Assembly (NCBI GenBank): GCA_945907065.1
Contig: CAMDSC010000001.1
Location: forward strand, 223,190 to 287,189
Source: Chitinophaga pinensis
Lineage (GTDB): Bacteria > Bacteroidota > Bacteroidia > NS11-12g > UBA9320
DNA length: 64,000 bases
Reading direction: 5' to 3'
Positions 35,403 to 44,314 of the stretch are shown here, piece by piece. The translations under genes and the position numbers were made by a program. The notes under the pieces are model-generated. The model saw only the letters and a program-made list of their open reading frames with translations. It did no database searches and was not told the origin of the DNA. How positions within the stretch are numbered: the first letter of the stretch is position 1; each line of letters opens with the position of its first letter.

Positions 35403-36518
35403 ATGGAGAACAATAATCGATATGCCAGACAAATACTGCTAAAAGAATTTGGCGAAGCTGCACAGAAAAAATTGCTGAACGCTAAAGTTTTGGTAATTGG
35501 TGCAGGAGGATTGGGATGTCCGGCACTTCAATACCTAGCGGCAGCAGGTGTTGGTAATATTGGAATTGTTGATTTTGATGTGGTAGATTTAACTAACCTT
35601 CATCGTCAGATTTTGTATTCAATGGAGGATATCGGAAAATTTAAAGCTTTAGCTGCTGCAAAAAAACTAAGTTCACTAAATCCTGAGATTAAAATTCATC
35701 CGTTCAATTTTCAATTAACTAATAAAAATTCTTTGGAATTAATTTCAGGGTATGATTTAGTAATTGATGGGTCTGATAATTTTGCCACCCGATACCTTGT
35801 GAATGATGCTTGTGTCCTTCTTGATAAACCATTGGTATATGGCGCAATATTGCGTTTTGAAGGGCAAGTAGGGGTGTTTAATTTGGAAGATATTGTATCA
35901 AAAATAAAAACAAATTATAGACATTTATTTCCCGAACCGCCTGACCCATTATCAATTTTATCCTGTAATGAGGTTGGTTTACTTGGTGTATTGCCTGGAA
36001 TTATTGGCACCATGCAGGCTTTGGAAGCTATTAAGATTATTACAAGCATTGGCAAAACACTTTGCAATAAAATTATTTCATACAACGCTTTAAATAATTC
36101 ATTTTATGATTTTGAAATAGTACCGACCAATAATGATACAATTCCATTTCCAAAAACTGAATCTGATTTTTTAAACTTTGATTATGAATGGTTTTGTAAT
36201 TCAAATAGTAAACAAATTTCTGCTTATGAATTTGATGAGCTAAGAATGAATGAAAAGCTTACTATTATTGATGTTCGTGAGATAGATGAATTACCTTTTG
36301 TTGATGAATTTTTGTTTACACATATTCCATTAAGCAAATTTGAAAGTTCTATTTCACAAATTTCTATTGAAAATAAAATTGTTGTTTTTTGTAACTCAGG
36401 TAGCCGAAGTTTGAGAGCTGTAAATAGTATTAATGAAATAATCCCCGATTGCATTGCTTACAGTTTAAAAGACGGCATTGAAGCTTGGAAAAAGAAGAAT
36501 ACTGAAATTTTGAATTAA
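35403..36518 (+). CDS. moeB: MoeB/ThiF-family adenylyltransferase with C-terminal rhodanese domain
   Basis: MoeB adenylylates the MoaD C-terminus. The nucleotide-binding GAGGLGCPALQYLAAAGVG, DFDVVDLTNLHRQ and DGSDNFATRYLVND are all present, as is the Cys in SCNEVGLLGVLPGIIG. The C-terminal ~100 residues are a rhodanese domain (IDVREIDE, catalytic Cys in VFCNSGSRSLRA), which can supply sulfur. The zinc-binding CxxC pairs typical of E. coli MoeB are not obvious. ATG 35403 is chosen; the longest frame uses TTG 35397. moaE starts two bases after its stop codon. Confidence 0.94.
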   Translation: MENNNRYARQILLKEFGEAAQKKLLNAKVLVIGAGGLGCPALQYLAAAGVGNIGIVDFDVVDLTNLHRQILYSMEDIGKFKALAAAKKLSSLNPEIKIHPFNFQLTNKNSLELISGYDLVIDGSDNFATRYLVNDACVLLDKPLVYGAILRFEGQVGVFNLEDIVSKIKTNYRHLFPEPPDPLSILSCNEVGLLGVLPGIIGTMQALEAIKIITSIGKTLCNKIISYNALNNSFYDFEIVPTNNDTIPFPKTESDFLNFDYEWFCNSNSKQISAYEFDELRMNEKLTIIDVREIDELPFVDEFLFTHIPLSKFESSISQISIENKIVVFCNSGSRSLRAVNSINEIIPDCIAYSLKDGIEAWKKKNTEILN

Positions 36519-36519
36519 T

Positions 36520-36963
36520 ATGATTGATAAAAAAAAACGCACAGTTTTTAAGGAAGGAGCTATAACTCCAAGCTTTATTGCGGACAGTATTGCAGCGCAT
36601 AGCCGAAAAAATAACATTGGAGCCCATGATATATTTTTGGGACAAGTAAGAAATGATTTAATTGATAATAAAACTGTTGTAGCTATTGAATATACTGCTT
36701 ATCAGGAAATGGCGGAGCAAAAATTTTATGAAATAAGGGAAGCCGTTTTTGCCAAATATAATTTAGTATGTTTACATATTTATCACAGTATTGGGGTAGT
36801 AAAAACTGGAGAAATCTGTTTGTTTGTTTTTGTTTCATCTGTCCATCGCAAGGAAGCCTTTGATGCCTGTAGAGAAATTGTGGAACAAGTGAAATTGCTG
36901 GTCCCAATTTGGGGAAAAGAAATTTTTGAAGATGAATCTTCCGTTTGGAAGGAGAATAAATGA
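36520..36963 (+). CDS. moaE: Molybdopterin synthase catalytic subunit
   Basis: MoaE joins with thiocarboxylated MoaD to convert precursor Z into molybdopterin. The 147-residue length is normal. Family motifs: FLGQVRNDL, LEYTAYQEMAE-type segment (IEYTAYQEMAEQKFYEI), HIYHSIGVVKTGEICLFV, and the C-terminal VPIWGKEIFEDESSVWKENK with active-site lysine. One base separates it from moeB; nine bases separate it from moaCB. Confidence 0.97.
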   Translation: MIDKKKRTVFKEGAITPSFIADSIAAHSRKNNIGAHDIFLGQVRNDLIDNKTVVAIEYTAYQEMAEQKFYEIREAVFAKYNLVCLHIYHSIGVVKTGEICLFVFVSSVHRKEAFDACREIVEQVKLLVPIWGKEIFEDESSVWKENK

Positions 36964-36972
36964 ATTTAAAAA

Positions 36973-37884
36973 ATGGTAGATATTACATTTAAATCCAATA
37001 CCCATCGTACGGCAATAGCACAAGCTACTGTAAAGGTGAGCAAAAATGAAACTATAGAAGCACTGGTTCATAAAACTGTTCCTAAGGGTGATGTTTTTGA
37101 GATGGCTAAAACCGCCGGGCTTTTTGCTGTGAAGCGCACAAGTGATATAATTCCTGATTGCCATCCTTTGCCCATTGAGTATACTGCAGTTAGGTATCAT
37201 ATTGATGGGTTGGAAATTAAAATTGAAATAGAAGTACAAACAGTTTATAAAACGGGAGTGGAGGTGGAGGCCATGCACGGAGCATCGGTTATAGCTTTAA
37301 CAATGTATGATATGCTGAAACCAATTGATAAAGGCATAGAAATTCATTCCATTAAATTATTAGAAAAAAAGGGAGGCAAATCTGATTTTACCGATAAATA
37401 CCGTAGTGATTTAAAAGCGGCAGTTGTGGTTTGTTCTGATAGTGTTTCGACAGGTACAAAAACCGACCAGTCAGGAAAAGCAATCATTAAAAAATTAGAA
37501 TCTTTAAATATAGAAATAGCTGGTTATTCAATACTTCCTGATGATGTAAAAACAATACAAGAAAAGGTTCTGAGTTTATGTGCTGCAAAAAATGATTTAA
37601 TAATTTTAACAGGAGGAACAGGCCTTTCACCACGTGATAATACGCCTGAAGCAATTCGGCCACTTTTGGATAGAGAAGTACCTGGTATTATGGAAGCAGC
37701 AAGAAATTATGGACAAGATAGAACCCCCTTTTCAATGTTATCTCGAGGTATTGCCGGTATAAAAGGAAATACTCTTATTGTTACGCTGCCTGGTTCAACC
37801 AAAGGTGCTGAAGAATCTATGAATGCCCTTTTTCCCTCAATTCTGCATGTTTTTAGGATAATTGAGGGAGCTCAGCATTATTGA
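36973..37884 (+). CDS. moaC: Fused MoaC-MoaB molybdenum cofactor protein
   Basis: A 303-residue fusion. Residues 1-~140 are MoaC ([47 protein letters not shown]), which with MoaA makes cyclic pyranopterin phosphate from GTP. Residues ~150-303 are MoaB/MogA-type ([35 protein letters not shown]), which adenylylates molybdopterin. The fusion is common in Bacteroidota. It ends the operon here: moaA and mobA do not follow, so they must lie elsewhere or be missing. Confidence 0.96.
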   Translation: MVDITFKSNTHRTAIAQATVKVSKNETIEALVHKTVPKGDVFEMAKTAGLFAVKRTSDIIPDCHPLPIEYTAVRYHIDGLEIKIEIEVQTVYKTGVEVEAMHGASVIALTMYDMLKPIDKGIEIHSIKLLEKKGGKSDFTDKYRSDLKAAVVVCSDSVSTGTKTDQSGKAIIKKLESLNIEIAGYSILPDDVKTIQEKVLSLCAAKNDLIILTGGTGLSPRDNTPEAIRPLLDREVPGIMEAARNYGQDRTPFSMLSRGIAGIKGNTLIVTLPGSTKGAEESMNALFPSILHVFRIIEGAQHY

Positions 37885-38034
37885 TTTTTTTATGTTAACC
37901 AATAAAATTTCGTGAATATATTCTTAAAATCGTGAGTTTTTTAAATACAAAACCCAAGTTTGTTTAAATAATGGTTTTACAATATTGCCCCCAATCATAC
38001 TCTGTTATTATTTATAATAAAAAATAGCAACCAG

Positions 38035-38682
38035 TTAAATAGCATTTTTATCTTCAAAATGATAAACGGAATGAAGATCTTTTATACAAGTAAAAGTTAC
38101 CTCTAAATCTTTAATCAAACCATCTCTCACATCATACACCCAGCCATGAATATTTAAGGGTTGATTATTCTTCCACGCATTTTGAACTATAGATGTTTTG
38201 CCTAAATCATGTACTTGTTCAATTACATTTAATTCTACAAATCTTCTGGCTCTCATTTCTAGGTCTTCTATGGCATCCAACTCCAAAAAATGGTATCTGT
38301 AAACATCTTTTATATGCCTCAACCAGTTGTCAATAAGTCCGTATTGTTTGTTTCCCATGGCAGCAATCACCCCACCGCAATTGTAATGTCCACACACAAT
38401 AATGTGCTTTACTTTAAGCACTTCAACAGCATAAGATAGAACACTTAATAAATTCATATCGCTATGAACAACCATATTGGCTATATTTCTGTGAACAAAC
38501 ATCTCACCTGGTATGGTACCTGTAATTTCATTGGCAGGAACTCGGCTGTCCGAACATCCTATCCATAAGTATTCAGGACTTTGTCCTTCGGCAAGATTTT
38601 TGAAGTAATTGGGGTCATTATAGCTTTGCAGTGTAACCCAGGCTTTATTATTTTCAAGTAGTTTTTTATATGATTTTTCCAT
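38035..38682 (-). CDS. Beta-class carbonic anhydrase
   Basis: Interconverts CO2 and bicarbonate. The zinc ligands of the beta class are intact: C43 with the D45/R47 dyad (CSDSRVPANEI), H99 and C102 (CGHYNCGG). Length 215 residues is normal and there is no signal peptide, so it is cytoplasmic. It follows the SulP transporter gene on the same strand, an arrangement seen in many bacteria where the pair is taken to supply bicarbonate. Confidence 0.97.
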   Translation of the reverse strand: MEKSYKKLLENNKAWVTLQSYNDPNYFKNLAEGQSPEYLWIGCSDSRVPANEITGTIPGEMFVHRNIANMVVHSDMNLLSVLSYAVEVLKVKHIIVCGHYNCGGVIAAMGNKQYGLIDNWLRHIKDVYRYHFLELDAIEDLEMRARRFVELNVIEQVHDLGKTSIVQNAWKNNQPLNIHGWVYDVRDGLIKDLEVTFTCIKDLHSVYHFEDKNAI

Positions 38683-38780
38683 TTTATTAATTCTTTAACT
38701 TTTACTTTTAAAATATATGTTTTTTAAATAGTGATAACAGATTGCTAAATAATGAGACAAAAATATTACTTCGTAATAAT

Positions 38781-40373
38781 CTAATCCGAATGCACATGAG
38801 TGGCATCTTCCATTTTATAAGCATCTTTGAAGTTTCTTAAAATTACTTTAATATTTTTGTCTTTAGATCCAAAATTGATAAAGTCTTTTATAAGTTCTAG
38901 CACATCATAATCGATATAAACTGTGTTAGCAGCATTAATTTCTATAGTGCAATTTTGAGGCAAATGAGATAATGTTTGTTTGATTGCCGCTTTATTAAGA
39001 AAGGAAACTTCCTGAGCCAAATCTATATGAATGGTTTCCCCTTCGTGATGCGTTTCTTTTTTGAATGAATAGGCTAGTTTCATATTGCCGAGTAAAATAA
39101 AAGTGACACTAACGGCTAATCCAATACCAACACCCTTTAATAAATCAGTGAACACCACGGCTATAATAGTTATTAGAAATGGTAAAAACTGATGTTTCCC
39201 GGCTTGCCACATATGAACAAAACCTTTTGGACTGGCTAATCTAAGTCCTGTCATAATTAATATGGCTGCTAAACAAGCCATAGGGATTTTATTTAGCAGC
39301 CCCGGAATTATTATTACTGCTAACATTAAAAGTAGCCCGTGAAAAATACTTGATAATTTGGTAACTGCCCCAGCATTTACATTTGCCGAAGTCCTTACAA
39401 TTACTGATGTCATTGGAATTCCACCTATTAAACCGACTAAAATATTTCCAACACCTTGTGCTTTAAGTTCTTTATTAGGACTGGATAATCGTTTTAAGTT
39501 ATCCAATTTGTCACTTGCCTCAAGGCAAAGCAAAGTCTCAATACTCGCTACTGCCGCAATGGTTGCAGCCACTATCCATACTTTTGAATTTGTAATACTC
39601 ATAAAATCCGGTGATTTAAATTGTCCCAAAAAATCTTGAAAAGAAGAGGGGATAGGTAGAGTAACCAAATGGTCCTGAGATATTGAAAATTTTGAACCAG
39701 TAAAAAGAAAAAGTTCGTTGATTAATATACCTGCAACAACAACTATTAGTGCCCCTGGAATTGCTTTAATTTTTTTAAGAGATGGTATTTTAATAAAAGC
39801 TATTAATATTCCAATGGAAACCAGAGTAACAATTACAACGCCTAAATGAATAGAATTAAGTGCATTAATAATCTCTGTCCAAAAACCAGACTCAGAACCG
39901 CTTTCAAATGCAAAGTCATCCCCTTCTTTAGCTTTGTCATAACCAATAGCATGGGGGAATTGTTTTTTAATAATAATAATACCTATAGCAGCCAGCATTC
40001 CTTCAATTACACTGGTAGGGAAATAATTAGAAATTGAACCCGCTTTAATAAAACCAAGCGTGAGTTGAAATATTCCAGCTAAAACGGTAGCAAGTAATAA
40101 TGCTTCAAAACCAATATCGCCAACCGCTACTAAAATAATAGCTATTAAACCAGCTGCAGGACCTGATACGCTAACATTAGAATTGCTTAACAAGCCTACT
40201 ACAATACCTCCTATTATTCCAGTTATTAATCCTGCAAAAGGAGATGCACCTGATGCCACAGCAATACCAAGACAAAGCGGCAAAGCAACAAAAAACACTA
40301 CCAGACCTGCGGGTAAATCGTTTTTAAAATACTTAAAAGTTAAAAAATGCTTAAAATTATTATGACTATTCAC
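38781..40373 (-). CDS. SulP-family anion transporter with STAS domain
   Basis: A 530-residue protein with about twelve helices. SulP motifs are visible near the start (DLPAGLVVFFVALPLCLGIAVASG, GIIGGIVVGLLSNSNVSVSGPAAGL) and in the middle (ASIETLLCLEASDKL). The last ~110 residues form a STAS domain (TIEINAANTVYIDYDVLELI). The neighbour is carbonic anhydrase, which favours bicarbonate over sulfate as the substrate. The start is GTG 40373: a stop codon lies immediately upstream in frame and no ATG precedes the transporter core. Confidence 0.93.
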   Translation of the reverse strand: MNSHNNFKHFLTFKYFKNDLPAGLVVFFVALPLCLGIAVASGASPFAGLITGIIGGIVVGLLSNSNVSVSGPAAGLIAIILVAVGDIGFEALLLATVLAGIFQLTLGFIKAGSISNYFPTSVIEGMLAAIGIIIIKKQFPHAIGYDKAKEGDDFAFESGSESGFWTEIINALNSIHLGVVIVTLVSIGILIAFIKIPSLKKIKAIPGALIVVVAGILINELFLFTGSKFSISQDHLVTLPIPSSFQDFLGQFKSPDFMSITNSKVWIVAATIAAVASIETLLCLEASDKLDNLKRLSSPNKELKAQGVGNILVGLIGGIPMTSVIVRTSANVNAGAVTKLSSIFHGLLLMLAVIIIPGLLNKIPMACLAAILIMTGLRLASPKGFVHMWQAGKHQFLPFLITIIAVVFTDLLKGVGIGLAVSVTFILLGNMKLAYSFKKETHHEGETIHIDLAQEVSFLNKAAIKQTLSHLPQNCTIEINAANTVYIDYDVLELIKDFINFGSKDKNIKVILRNFKDAYKMEDATHVHSD

Positions 40374-40484
40374 TTATGAAAAATTTTTATTAATAGTTGA
40401 AAAATAATGCAGAAAACAACTCAAGGTATTGAGTTAATTGTTTTCAAAAAATCAAATGATATTATTGCAGAAACTGCAAGAGAA

Positions 40485-40787
40485 CTAAATCAACTCTGGA
40501 GGAGAATAAACTACTAAGCTGTGGCCCGAAGAGATAAATAGATTGCAAGAAGCACCGAATTTATTTTGTAATTCTTGATTACAAACAGTTATGCCTTTTA
40601 AAGTTTTTAATTCACTCGTGAAGAGTTTTTCCTTAGATTCAGACGAATCTTCATTATCCGCTTTTTCTTTTTCATAATCCAAATCAAATAATAAAACAGT
40701 TGATGAATTTAATACATCAGAAATCGTTTCAATGCTATATGATGCAGTGAAAATAATAAAGAAAAGATATGTGAATATATTTTTCAG
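40485..40787 (-). CDS. Small secreted protein with non-ATG start
   Basis: On the minus strand an open frame runs from just after a stop at 40800-40802 to TAG 40485-40487. From CTG 40787 it encodes a textbook signal peptide (KNIFTYLFFIIFTASYS), then a ~80-residue acidic, Cys-containing mature part ending FISSGHSLVVYSPPELI. No ATG is available; possible starts are CTG 40787 or the ATT codons just before it. The signal peptide is the main argument that this is real, because a chance frame would not give one at its very beginning. Function unknown. Confidence 0.6.
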   Translation of the reverse strand: MKNIFTYLFFIIFTASYSIETISDVLNSSTVLLFDLDYEKEKADNEDSSESKEKLFTSELKTLKGITVCNQELQNKFGASCNLFISSGHSLVVYSPPELI

Positions 40788-40868
40788 AAGAATAATAATC
40801 TAATTCAAACGGTGCGAAAATAACATTAAACAAATCATTAAAAAAATTAGATTTGCCACTTTGCTCAG

Positions 40869-42707
40869 ATGATTAAGTATTTCCTATTTGCCCTAAAACA
40901 ATTGGCTTTTTGGCTTTTTTATTTCCTCCTTTTGCAAGGTGTATTTTTGTTTTTTTTTATTAACGAATTAAAAGACGTTGCATTAAGTCATATTCTTTAT
41001 ACTTTTAAATCGGGTTTCTTTCTAAATTTATCAGCGGCAGCTTATTGCACAATTCTTCAGGTAATAGTAATTTTTGTTTCAACATTATTAACTATGAATG
41101 CTAAAAAAACGGTATTAACTGTTACCACTTTTTTATTGCTTTGTTGTTCATTAATTTACGTAACCGATTTAGCATTATATCACAATTGGGGCTCCCGAAT
41201 AAACGGTAAAGCCTTATGGTATCTCCAATTCCCAGGTACAGTTTCATCCTCCGCCGGGAGTATTGGGCACTTAAAATTTGTAATAGTAGTTTTATTGGTT
41301 ACTCTTGGTTACTGGTTTTTTTATAAACGTTTTTTTTATGCAGTCCCTCAATTACCAAAAAATCCAATTTCTTTAACATTTACTTTTTTAGTACTATTAA
41401 GTTTATTATTTATAACACTTCGTGGCGGTATATCGGGCCGACCCATTAGCAAAGGACAAAGTTATTATTCTAAATATCCTGTACTTAATTATTCAGCTAT
41501 CAATGGTTTTTGGAATTTTTTTGATATTGTTAGTCATTATAAATCGCAGGGAAATCCTTACCATTTTTATTCAGCTAAAGAATTAGTAAATAAGCAAAAA
41601 CAATTTGAAAAAGACTATCCATCTTCATCTGCAAAATTGTCTTCTATGGATAAACCAAACATTTTATTTGTGTTTTTAGAAAGTTGGGGTGTCGATGTGG
41701 TAGGCAGTCTTGACGGTCAACCTAATGTTACTCCTGGATTTGATTTATTAACCAAAGAAGGATTATTATTTAGTAAATTTTATAGTACCGGTTTTCGCAC
41801 CGAGCAAGGATTAATGGCTACTTTGAGTGGTTTTCCGGCCCAAGCCCAAACCTACCCAATGGAAGATATGGACCGATTTGAAAATTATCCAAATCTTATT
41901 CGTGAGTTAAGTTCTGCGGGTTTTTATACTTCTTATTTTACAGGTGGAAATCCCCAATTTGCCAATACGGATGTTTTTCTTCAATCGGCAGGTATTGATA
42001 AAATAAATAAAGAATTGTTGGGAAAGGCAAAACGTAAATCTGCTTGGGGAGCTTTGGATGAGGAAACATTTGATTGGGTGTTAAATAGCTTGAATAATCA
42101 ACCGGCACCGTTTTTCAGCACAATGGTTACACTTACCTCACACGAGTGGTTTGAAGCACCTGTTAAAAAACTGTTTACCGAAAAGGATAATGTAGCTGCT
42201 AATTTTAAAAACACAGTGTATTATACCGATAGCTGCTTACGGGATTTTATTTTCAAAGCAAAAAAGCAAAAATGGTATGCTAATACGTTAATTGTGATAA
42301 TGGCCGATCATGCTTGTAATTATCCGTTAAACCGCAGCATGAACGACCCTGAGCGGTATCATATTCCAATGATTATAACTGGTGGTGCTTTAAAAAATGA
42401 ATATCGAGGAACTATTAATTCAAACTATGGAGGCCATTTAAGTATTCCTGCTTTGGTTTGCAATGAATTAAAAATCAAACCTGAAAAATTCATATTGTCA
42501 ACAAATATTTTTAATGAAAATTCATTTGCATATTTTACTTACGACCATGGGTTTGGAGTTTTGTCAAACAAGGATTTTGTGGTGTACGATATTAATTTAA
42601 AAGATATTATCAGAACTAAATACAAATCAGATGGTCTTTTTAAAATTGGAAAATATATCATGCAGGCCTCTGCTCAAATGAAAGAGGATTATCAAACAAA
42701 AAAATAA
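40869..42707 (+). CDS. LtaS-like membrane sulfatase-fold phosphotransferase
   Basis: A 612-residue protein with five N-terminal membrane helices and a periplasmic sulfatase-fold domain (~residues 255-540). The metal ligand motif is FVFLESWGVDVVG, the catalytic threonine is in GFRTEQGLMATLSG, and the C-terminal ligand is MADHACNYP. This is the lipoteichoic-acid-synthase branch; in Gram-negative relatives such enzymes usually transfer phosphoglycerol or phosphoethanolamine groups to envelope glycans or lipids. No acceptor is evident here. A TTCAAAC repeat array begins 48 bases after its stop. Confidence 0.93.
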   Translation: MIKYFLFALKQLAFWLFYFLLLQGVFLFFFINELKDVALSHILYTFKSGFFLNLSAAAYCTILQVIVIFVSTLLTMNAKKTVLTVTTFLLLCCSLIYVTDLALYHNWGSRINGKALWYLQFPGTVSSSAGSIGHLKFVIVVLLVTLGYWFFYKRFFYAVPQLPKNPISLTFTFLVLLSLLFITLRGGISGRPISKGQSYYSKYPVLNYSAINGFWNFFDIVSHYKSQGNPYHFYSAKELVNKQKQFEKDYPSSSAKLSSMDKPNILFVFLESWGVDVVGSLDGQPNVTPGFDLLTKEGLLFSKFYSTGFRTEQGLMATLSGFPAQAQTYPMEDMDRFENYPNLIRELSSAGFYTSYFTGGNPQFANTDVFLQSAGIDKINKELLGKAKRKSAWGALDEETFDWVLNSLNNQPAPFFSTMVTLTSHEWFEAPVKKLFTEKDNVAANFKNTVYYTDSCLRDFIFKAKKQKWYANTLIVIMADHACNYPLNRSMNDPERYHIPMIITGGALKNEYRGTINSNYGGHLSIPALVCNELKIKPEKFILSTNIFNENSFAYFTYDHGFGVLSNKDFVVYDINLKDIIRTKYKSDGLFKIGKYIMQASAQMKEDYQTKK

Positions 42708-42754
42708 TTTTTATTCAATAATCTTTTTACTTTTGAAGTAAATATAAAATATTA

Positions 42755-42802
42755 TCAAACTTCAAACTTCAAACTTCAAACTTCAAACTTCAAACTTCAA
42801 AC
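42755..42802. repeat. Heptanucleotide array (TTCAAAC), six to seven copies
   Basis: Six perfect tandem copies of TTCAAAC (42761-42802) preceded by a degenerate one. The unit length is not a multiple of three, so copy-number changes would shift any frame read through it. It lies exactly where the N-terminus of the next gene should begin (see 42802-43569). Confidence 0.95.
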
Positions 42803-43569
42803 TGTTTGTAGTTTTCTTATCGTTAATTTTAAGTAATTCCTTAATTCTTAAAGCTCAACAACCTTTTGGTATTCCTACTTACACTAATTGCTATCAAAGA
42901 GTAGAAGGTGGGCTTAGCGGAGGTATAAATAGTTTTAGATTTTTAAATACTCAAGCAGGCCGGACAATAACTATGTATTCAACCAATCCTCTCGATATAA
43001 GTTCATTTGAGGTTCATGTAAAGGAATATGGTGGTGAGGACTATAATTACTTTACTTCGGGTAATGGTATCCTATATATTCCTACTGATTTTGAATCTGT
43101 TTTGTTTATTCCAGTAAATAATACTGGGGGCTCTGGTGGAGCTGGTGTTAATTATTCCACTACAAAAATTAATTTTGTTGATTTTGATTTTCAAATAAAC
43201 GGTGCTGGAGACCCCCCATGTATGACCTTTAGTGACTTACATGCTAATTTAACTCATAATTTAGATGGATTATGTAAGATTCCATATATCTCATTAAAAA
43301 TGCCTTCTGGAGCTATAAATACATGGGGACTTGGATCAAATTATCAATTGGCGCTTGATTTTGAACATGGTTTTCAAATTCCTATTAGTGAAGATTTTTG
43401 TAATCAAAGTTGTATGGGAAGCAATGGACCAACAGGGTGTTGTTTTAATTTTGATTTTGAGATAGTTTTAAGGCCGTGTGATGGTAATGAAATTAATTGC
43501 CCACCTTTAGCTTTTACAAAACAATTTCCTGTATGTTGTTGGTGCGGTTCTATTGGCCCTAATGATTAG
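42802..43569 (+). CDS. Secreted protein, start codon displaced by repeat array
   Basis: The frame from CTG 42802 gives a strong signal peptide (FVVFLSLILSNSLILKAQ) and a ~230-residue mature part (QQPFGIPTYTNCYQRVE..., then CNQSCMGSNGPTGCCFN and a Cys-rich end), family not recognised. Cysteines are abundant, suggesting disulfides. There is no ATG between the LTA-synthase-like stop and position 42973, so translation must use CTG 42802, or start downstream at ATG 42973 without a signal peptide. The frame continues upstream through the TTCAAAC array to a stop at 42745, with no start in it. Confidence 0.7.
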   Translation: MFVVFLSLILSNSLILKAQQPFGIPTYTNCYQRVEGGLSGGINSFRFLNTQAGRTITMYSTNPLDISSFEVHVKEYGGEDYNYFTSGNGILYIPTDFESVLFIPVNNTGGSGGAGVNYSTTKINFVDFDFQINGAGDPPCMTFSDLHANLTHNLDGLCKIPYISLKMPSGAINTWGLGSNYQLALDFEHGFQIPISEDFCNQSCMGSNGPTGCCFNFDFEIVLRPCDGNEINCPPLAFTKQFPVCCWCGSIGPND

Positions 43570-43585
43570 TTCTTATTAGTTTAGT

Positions 43586-44314
43586 ATGAAAAAAATTATT
43601 TATTTGTTATTTGTTTTTGGAATTAATCTTTTCCATTCAGCTAATTGTCAAACTGAAAGAATTGTTGATTTACGGGTAAGAATAATCAGCCCATTGAAAA
43701 ACAGTTATTTAAAATCGCCTGGAACAGTTGATGTTAAATTTAGTGTTATTAATAAAGGCCCAAATATATTAAAACCTTCAGATACCATTGTTTATTATCC
43801 AAAAAGTAATGATACCTTGTTTAAATTTAAACGAGTATTTACAAGTAAGATTATTCAGCCTGGAGATTCTGAAGTCTTCACAGCCTTAATCCCATATAGT
43901 TCCCCATACGATCAAAATTACTATGTTTTGGCTATTGTTGGGTTGGGAGCCTATAATAGATCAAACGATTTTTTGAAAGATGAACCAATTAATACACAAA
44001 ACGATAACTCATCAAGTATTACAGTCCGACATCGATCTGCCACCAGTGGTATTGATTTAATCAATTTTTCTAAGGTTTTACAGATATCGCCCAATCCAGC
44101 TAATGATTATGTGAATATTCAATTTGAAAAGAATAACGACATATCAAGAATTACCGTAGCCGATTTGCAAGGAAAAATATTAAAAGACTTTGAGTTTTTA
44201 GGTAAGCAAAATTTTGTAACCCTGCCTACTGAAGATTTAGAAACTGGTGTTTATTTCATTACTTGTAATGGTATTAAGACTTCAATATGTTCCAAATTAG
44301 TAATACTTCATTAA
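43586..44314 (+). CDS. T9SS type A secreted protein, tandem paralogue 1
   Basis: A 242-residue protein with a signal peptide (LLFVFGINLFHSANCQ), one CARDB-like beta domain (VDLRVRIISPLK, SVINKGPNILKPSDTIVYY), and a type A sorting tail (VLQISPNPANDYVNIQF, LETGVYFITCNG). Domain order and segments such as NKGPN match the next gene (NNGPD), so the two look like tandem duplicates. The 3' end overlaps the next gene by 28 bases. Confidence 0.88.
   Translation: MKKIIYLLFVFGINLFHSANCQTERIVDLRVRIISPLKNSYLKSPGTVDVKFSVINKGPNILKPSDTIVYYPKSNDTLFKFKRVFTSKIIQPGDSEVFTALIPYSSPYDQNYYVLAIVGLGAYNRSNDFLKDEPINTQNDNSSSITVRHRSATSGIDLINFSKVLQISPNPANDYVNIQFEKNNDISRITVADLQGKILKDFEFLGKQNFVTLPTEDLETGVYFITCNGIKTSICSKLVILH

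Noticed and set aside
36835-37278. A 147-residue open frame on the minus strand inside moaE/moaCB
   Set aside because: It overlaps two firmly assigned genes and its composition is that of an antisense shadow.
42755-42802. CRISPR-like array
   Set aside because: The seven-base unit has no spacers; it is a simple heptanucleotide repeat.
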